Of a stretch of 42,739 bases of DNA, positions 39,201 through 42,739 are shown piece after piece (the stretch's first letter is position 1; each line of letters begins with the position of its first letter). The notes under the pieces were generated by a model that was given only the letters and a program-made list of their open reading frames with translations, did no database searches and was not told the origin of the DNA. The DNA comes from a virus, in the IMG/VR virus record IMGVR_UViG_3300028388_004748, positions 1-42,739 of that record. One strand, 5' to 3'. A program made the translations under genes and the position numbers.

Positions 39201-39769
39201 ACGATAGCTCCTTCGACAGAAAAGGCGAGGTCATTGGTAAATGCTGCTGTCCATGTTCCCCCACCAGAGAAATCAAAAGCTTGGTTTCCTCCAGCGTAAG
39301 GATTTCCTGTATCCACAGGAAGTAAAACTCCGTCCGTTCCGCTACCTGCATTGTGAAAAGCAACGATGGCATAGTAGTTGGAGGCTGTAAGACTTAAGCC
39401 AGTAAAGATAAATTGTGTGGGTAAGCTAGGAAGAGGATCAGAAGATGGGAAGTCTGTGTAGCTTACAGGATTTGAAGAGTAGGTGGAAACAAGGGTGGTG
39501 GGAGTTCCAGAACCAACACTGAAATTATATAAATAAAGGTTGCAAGACCCGCCAGTAGCTCCACTGCGTAAATACCAGGGTAAACTTATACGGAGCTGCG
39601 TCCAGTTGTCAGAAACTTGGAAACCTTGGGATTGGCGCTGAAAAGAGCCAGCACCTAGGGTGCTAGTTGAACCTGCGGAAGTTTGGGAAACATCCTCCGT
39701 ATAAGAAAGTCCGCCCGCAGCAGCTCCAATGCCAATGCCTATGCTGTTTGCGCTGCCTGGTAAAATCAT
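39197..39769 (-). CDS. Beta-rich virion surface protein candidate, 190 aa
   Basis: The start is the ATG at 39769 that overlaps the previous stop (ATGA); a TTG four codons earlier is less likely. The product is Ser/Gly/Thr-rich and beta-like, with a jelly-roll type segment (NWTQLRISLPWYLRSG, then SCNLYLYNFSVGSG and QFIFTGLSLTASNYYAIVAF). This resembles carbohydrate-binding modules at fibre tips. It could be an attached tail or head fibre part. Confidence 0.55.
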   Translation of the reverse strand: MILPGSANSIGIGIGAAAGGLSYTEDVSQTSAGSTSTLGAGSFQRQSQGFQVSDNWTQLRISLPWYLRSGATGGSCNLYLYNFSVGSGTPTTLVSTYSSNPVSYTDFPSSDPLPSLPTQFIFTGLSLTASNYYAIVAFHNAGSGTDGVLLPVDTGNPYAGGNQAFDFSGGGTWTAAFTNDLAFSVEGAIV

Positions 39770-40101
39770 CCAAACAACCAAACAGAGCCGGTGCCCCCGT
39801 AAGCATCAATGGAATACACTCGCATAGGAAGAATCCCATTGTCAGGAAAAGCAATAGCGTAAGCTGTCCCACCAGACTCGAAGCGAACCGTGACATCCCC
39901 AGCACCTTCTGCGTAAACATAACGATGGTCAAAAGCCACATCGGTATCAGAAGCAGGTGTGACTTCCTTTGCTGATGTGATAGGCAAATCCGCCGTGTGC
40001 ATACCGCGACGAGTATCAGATGTTTCGCCTGTTACATTAGTGTTTTCTGCGCCGTCATCATTATGTGTATCTGAGACGTAAAGTTCGGATCTACTTGCCA
40101 T
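39766..40101 (-). CDS. Small virion protein with NVTGET motif, 111 aa
   Basis: The N-terminus (MASRSELYVSDTHNDDGAEN, NVTGETSDTRRGMHT) resembles that of the 429-aa protein encoded at 40729-42018 (MANRNEIFADEEVRDNNG, then NVTGQTVGRRRALNT), so both may dock to the same virion site. The rest is beta-rich with an end typical of a small fold (RVYSIDAYGGTGSVWLFG). AGAGG precedes the ATG. Confidence 0.58.
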   Translation of the reverse strand: MASRSELYVSDTHNDDGAENTNVTGETSDTRRGMHTADLPITSAKEVTPASDTDVAFDHRYVYAEGAGDVTVRFESGGTAYAIAFPDNGILPMRVYSIDAYGGTGSVWLFG

Positions 40102-40194
40102 GGTTACCTCTTGGGTTACAGGATCAGGTTCTACGGTAATCTTAACCCGAGGGGTTGTCTAGTGCAAATTTTGTACCCACAAAAGGGGCTGGGG

Positions 40195-40560
40195 TTACAG
40201 GCTTATGAGCGCGTCTACAGGAAAAGCGTAGGTCCCATCAGGACTCTGGAAAGCGTACTTGCGAAAAACGCCCGCAGGAGTACATCCTATTGCTGTGCAA
40301 TACTTTTTGCTAGGGTTAAAGGCCATAAACACATATACGTCGCAATCTTGGTCATAGGTTTGTTGATCAATGTAGATGTGATTGAGGGCCTCGGGGTATT
40401 GCATTTCTCGCGTCCTTACGGATACGCGAAGACCTTCCCAATCAAAATTATAGCCACGGGTGGGTTTATAAGTGGCGCTAGGTGCGAGGCGCTGGAAGGC
40501 CGCGTCCCCTGGGGGCATGGGGCTGTCGGCCCGATCGAGGGTCAGGTATGTGTAGCTCAT
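40195..40560 (-). CDS. Hypothetical protein, 121 aa
   Basis: No family is recognised. The product has Tyr-rich segments (MSYTYLTLDR, YIDQQTYDQDCDVYVFMAF) and two nearby cysteines. No clear ribosome binding site lies before the ATG at 40560, so either the start is unusual or it is further inside. It follows a GC-rich gap with a hairpin. Placement among virion genes suggests a structural or adhesion role. Confidence 0.45.
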   Translation of the reverse strand: MSYTYLTLDRADSPMPPGDAAFQRLAPSATYKPTRGYNFDWEGLRVSVRTREMQYPEALNHIYIDQQTYDQDCDVYVFMAFNPSKKYCTAIGCTPAGVFRKYAFQSPDGTYAFPVDALISL

Positions 40561-40728
40561 GGTAACTATGTAGCATTTGCTTCGTTTGGGGTCCAGTGGA
40601 AAGCTCGCGGGGCTTCGCCCCTGCTCGCAAGGGTTGGCGAGAGAATCTGAACGAGCGCGGGGGCCGGTGGCAGGGTTGGGAGATCTCGGTGGCGCGGAGC
40701 TTAGTGGGGTGGGTGGCTCGGTCGGGGC
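40561..40728 (-). other. GC-rich gap with hairpin
   Basis: The gap is more GC-rich than its surroundings. It holds a strong stem, GGGGC (40609-40613) with GCCCC (40617-40621) and a three-base loop, extended by two pairs past a bulge. No U run follows on the - strand. It may be an mRNA processing or stability element. No gene is supported. Confidence 0.4.
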
Positions 40729-42018
40729 CTACCACTCTTCTTTGATATTCATAGTGCAGACATCTAGTGTAGGCGTTCCCGTGACAGCACGGGCGACCAG
40801 CGTGAAGGGTTGAGAGTTTATTAAGTCGGTTACCTTGTCTGAAACATTCCCTGCGATTTGCGTATTACCTTGACCTCCGGGAACACTATAGAACCCTCCC
40901 GTAAAAGTGCCGCCAGTTATTGCCGTAGCACTTGTGTCACTCTCTAGAATAGTTTCGGTTGCTGTGTGATTTGTGGGCGTTCCCCATGAAGCTCCCGTAA
41001 GAGTCCCGTTCACTACAAAACTAATAATAATATCACCAGTCGTATGAAGCTGTAGATCATCGAACTGAGCTATCTGATTCTGAAAGATTGATGCAGTCTT
41101 TCTTCTAAAGGAGATAAGGGGCTGAAAAGTAGTGGAGAGAGTTACGTTTGCTCTAAAGTCCCCCGTTAAGCGGAAGATAGGGTTATAACCTCCGTAGATG
41201 CTGTATTGACGGCCGCCGACATATACATCAGTCGCAACAGCCTCCGTCCCATTGGTCAGCTCTACGTTAATAGGTAAGTTAGGTTGCTGGATCGAAGTCT
41301 CGCCATCAGGAATAATGGTGTGCATGAGAATCTTTTTTGTGCCCAGAATAAAGTCTGCGTTTTTGGCGATCACATAAAAACGAATAGACCCATAGCCATA
41401 CCAAACATAGTCAATTTCAAAAACGTTCCCACTTTCAGGATCTAGAGTATAGGCGCTATCTCCTTGACCATCCACAGAATCATTCTCGAAATCAGCCTGA
41501 TATGTTTTTGTGTCTACGCCACCACGCCTAATGCCAACATAAAAACCCAAGGCATCGTAACCAAAAAAATACCCATTATTATCATCAAAGTATCCCCACT
41601 TGGAGTCCATGTCCCCAGTGTAATCGGCCACGCTGCCTAGCCTAATGCCCACGCCGCACTCGGCCTGATAGCCTGGCACATAACGTCCCTTCTCGGCTGA
41701 GGTGAGTTTCGCAGTATCGCCAGCACTTGCGGTAGTTCTTAACCTGTATTCACTATTAGCAAGAGCTACAGTCGCCGAACCCGTCACCTCAGTCACGTTT
41801 CTAAGAACTGAGATATCATTAACTGCTGATTTTAACTCGATTAGAACCTGTTTCTCTGCAATAACCAGCTCATCAAAAGCCGTTTTTTCTGTCCGGTTTA
41901 GCTCGTAAGTGTTTAGGGCACGTCTGCGCCCTACTGTCTGGCCCGTGACATTCTTAAAAGTCGTGCCGTTATTGTCTCTTACTTCCTCATCTGCAAAGAT
42001 CTCGTTTCTATTAGCCAC
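40729..42018 (-). CDS. Virion structural/adhesion protein, 429 aa
   Basis: The middle of the protein carries a pattern I recognise from many phage virion proteins: AEKGRYVPGYQAECGVGIRL, then KWGYFDDNNGYFFGYDALGF, GIRRGGVDTK, and later IDYVWYGYGSIRFYVI and NLPINVELTN. It is beta-rich and thought to be surface-exposed. The N-terminus (NVTGQT) resembles that of the 111-aa protein. It overlaps the Lys-rich gene at its start by one base. It lies early in the late operon, so high expression is expected. Confidence 0.65.
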   Translation of the reverse strand: MANRNEIFADEEVRDNNGTTFKNVTGQTVGRRRALNTYELNRTEKTAFDELVIAEKQVLIELKSAVNDISVLRNVTEVTGSATVALANSEYRLRTTASAGDTAKLTSAEKGRYVPGYQAECGVGIRLGSVADYTGDMDSKWGYFDDNNGYFFGYDALGFYVGIRRGGVDTKTYQADFENDSVDGQGDSAYTLDPESGNVFEIDYVWYGYGSIRFYVIAKNADFILGTKKILMHTIIPDGETSIQQPNLPINVELTNGTEAVATDVYVGGRQYSIYGGYNPIFRLTGDFRANVTLSTTFQPLISFRRKTASIFQNQIAQFDDLQLHTTGDIIISFVVNGTLTGASWGTPTNHTATETILESDTSATAITGGTFTGGFYSVPGGQGNTQIAGNVSDKVTDLINSQPFTLVARAVTGTPTLDVCTMNIKEEW

Positions 42019-42221
42019 TACTTCTTTTTAGCCTTCTTCTTAGCCTTCTTTTTCTTTTTGACCTTTTTAGACATTTCCATAAGGCCCGCTTGCATTTGAA
42101 TGACCGCGGCCTTTTTTTGTTTGATGTCCTCTACCATAGAGTTCATATGACCCTCTGTTTTGCGTTTAACAGCTTCGCGATCCTTATACTTACTCTTATT
42201 CTTGTATTTCATCTTAGCCAT
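42018..42221 (-). CDS. Lys-rich basic protein, 67 aa
   Basis: First gene of the late operon, below the three sigma-54 promoters. The ends are very basic (MKYKNKSKYKDREAVKRKTE and a KKKKKAKKKAKKK tail), with a helical middle. It may bind DNA or RNA, or neutralise packaged DNA. AGGGG lies before the ATG. No family is recognised. Confidence 0.6.
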   Translation of the reverse strand: MAKMKYKNKSKYKDREAVKRKTEGHMNSMVEDIKQKKAAVIQMQAGLMEMSKKVKKKKKAKKKAKKK

Positions 42222-42527
42222 GAAAACCCCTATTTATCTAGCTTGCCCCCTTCTCTCCCCAGAATCAACACTAAAGATGGGTGGGGTGGAGGGGCTTGGG
42301 GGCTCCCCTTTTCGCCAGAATATCCTTATAATAATCCTAACCGTAGTGGGCCGGAGCCCGGAAGACCTCCGGTAGGGGTGCAAATCCCCTATTCTTATGC
42401 ACTGCATCATTCCTAAATTTTAGTTAATCTCGCGCCCCGTGGACCTGTGAACATCAAGGTGCCTGGCACTCCCTGGCCCAGGGTGGGGGGTGGGTTGAAA
42501 ATTTTACAATAAGATTTGCTTATACTA
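42222..42527 (-). other. Long leader of the late operon
   Basis: About 300 bases separate the sigma-54 promoters from the first late gene, with no supported gene. It contains several stems: CCGGA/TCCGG (near 42357-42371), GGGGTGCAAATCCCC, and AGGGG/CCCCT (near 42292-42318). A structured 5' leader is likely. Promoter, leader and regulation of the late operon are inferred from position. Confidence 0.45.
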
Positions 42528-42534
42528 CGAGGCC

Positions 42535-42553
42535 CTTGCAATATCCGTGCCAA
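42535..42553 (-). promoter_or_regulatory. Sigma-54 promoter 1 (late operon)
   Basis: On the - strand TTGGCACG, four bases, TTGCA: a perfect fit to the -24/-12 consensus (TGGCACG-N4-TTGCW), with the required 12-base distance between the GG and GC. It points towards the gene at 42221; transcription should start near 42526. Confidence 0.8.
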
Positions 42554-42573
42554 GTTCCAAAGATGAGCTCTCT

Positions 42574-42591
42574 CTGCAAGAACCGTGCCAT
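42574..42591 (-). promoter_or_regulatory. Sigma-54 promoter 2 (late operon)
   Basis: On the - strand ATGGCACG, four bases, TTGCA, with exact GG to GC spacing. It lies 38 bases upstream of promoter 1 and has the same orientation. Confidence 0.8.
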
Positions 42592-42627
42592 CTGAAAAGC
42601 CGGTGCAAGGGGGTCAACTGATAGAGA

Positions 42628-42647
42628 CTTGCAATTAGCGTGCCAAA
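42628..42647 (-). promoter_or_regulatory. Sigma-54 promoter 3 (late operon)
   Basis: On the - strand TTTGGCACG, four bases, TTGCA, with exact spacing. It lies 55 bases upstream of promoter 2 and is the closest of the three to the bipartite element at 42689-42731. Confidence 0.8.
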
Positions 42648-42688
42648 CCTTCCCTCAGATCAAACCTAGGGCCTCCTCAGGCCTCGGC

Positions 42689-42731
42689 GGCTACGGACAT
42701 AAGGACTTCACATTGGGCCATCCCCACACAT
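42689..42731 (-). promoter_or_regulatory. Bipartite 43-bp element, right copy
   Basis: On the - strand ATGTGTGGGG (42731-42722), 21 bases, then ATGTCCGTAGCC (42700-42689), matching the left copy at 92-134. It lies 45-180 bases upstream of the three sigma-54 promoters, a usual place for an enhancer-binding-protein site. That role is inferred. Confidence 0.6.
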
Positions 42732-42739
42732 ATCACCAC

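Noticed and set aside
42343-42372. GCCCGGAAGACCTCCGG resembles the 3' end of cobalamin riboswitches
   Set aside because: The core boxes of that riboswitch are absent, and the match would be on the + strand while the downstream genes are on the - strand.
42313-42395. tRNA-like segment with a T-arm-like GGGGTGCAAATCCCC and AGAATA/TATTCT ends
   Set aside because: No D-arm, no anticodon arm with a seven-base loop, and the T-loop has G where T55 is expected.

Overview
This window looks like the near-complete genome of a short-tailed (podovirus-like) double-stranded DNA phage of class Caudoviricetes. It carries a full set of head and packaging genes on one strand: small and large terminase, portal, scaffold, HK97-fold coat, a head-tail adaptor, a beta-propeller-like tail nozzle protein and a tail fibre. 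It also has three large, probably internal virion proteins. There is no tape-measure, sheath or baseplate gene, and no integrase or obvious lysogeny repressor. The host is probably Gram-negative, because there is a lipoprotein in the lysis region, a heptosyltransferase-like enzyme, and three near-perfect sigma-54 (RpoN) promoters ahead of the late genes. I cannot name the host.

Layout. (1) 163-11214, + strand: an accessory arm of small proteins (zinc ribbon, possible ribbon-helix-helix, LuxR-type HTH, PAPS-reductase-like). It holds a four-gene ubiquitin-like cassette at 4647-9018, then an XRE-like regulator, a SAM methyltransferase and a GT9-like glycosyltransferase. (2) 11339-15034, - strand: metallophosphoesterase, holin candidate, LamG-like protein, endolysin split across two frames, lipoprotein and small proteins. 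(3) 15176-20835, + strand: replication and recombination (PD-(D/E)XK nuclease, Sak4-like ATPase, DUF669-like ssDNA-binding protein, family A DNA polymerase, DUF3987-like helicase). (4) 20806-42221, - strand: virion genes read from the right end leftwards.

The most notable system is the cassette at 4647-9018. It encodes a 68-residue beta-grasp protein ending Gly-Gly-Gln, a 748-residue protein with an E2/UBC-like C-terminal domain, a JAMM/JAB peptidase and a ThiF/E1-like adenylating enzyme. Together these supply every step of a ubiquitin-like conjugation and deconjugation cycle: modifier, activator, conjugator and trimming or removing peptidase. The gene set resembles the bacterial PRTRC and Bil-type cassettes, here within a phage. 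A strong terminator sits between the modifier gene and the enzyme genes, which should give excess modifier over enzymes.

The second notable point is at the right end. Three tandem matches to the -24/-12 sigma-54 consensus face the virion operon. Upstream of them lies a 43-bp bipartite element that is repeated, inverted, at the left end ahead of the accessory arm. This suggests the phage ties late transcription to host RpoN and an enhancer-binding protein. Other regulatory structure includes GTTACC-based palindromes in four intergenic sites and a hairpin that buries the ribosome binding site of the gene at 2517.
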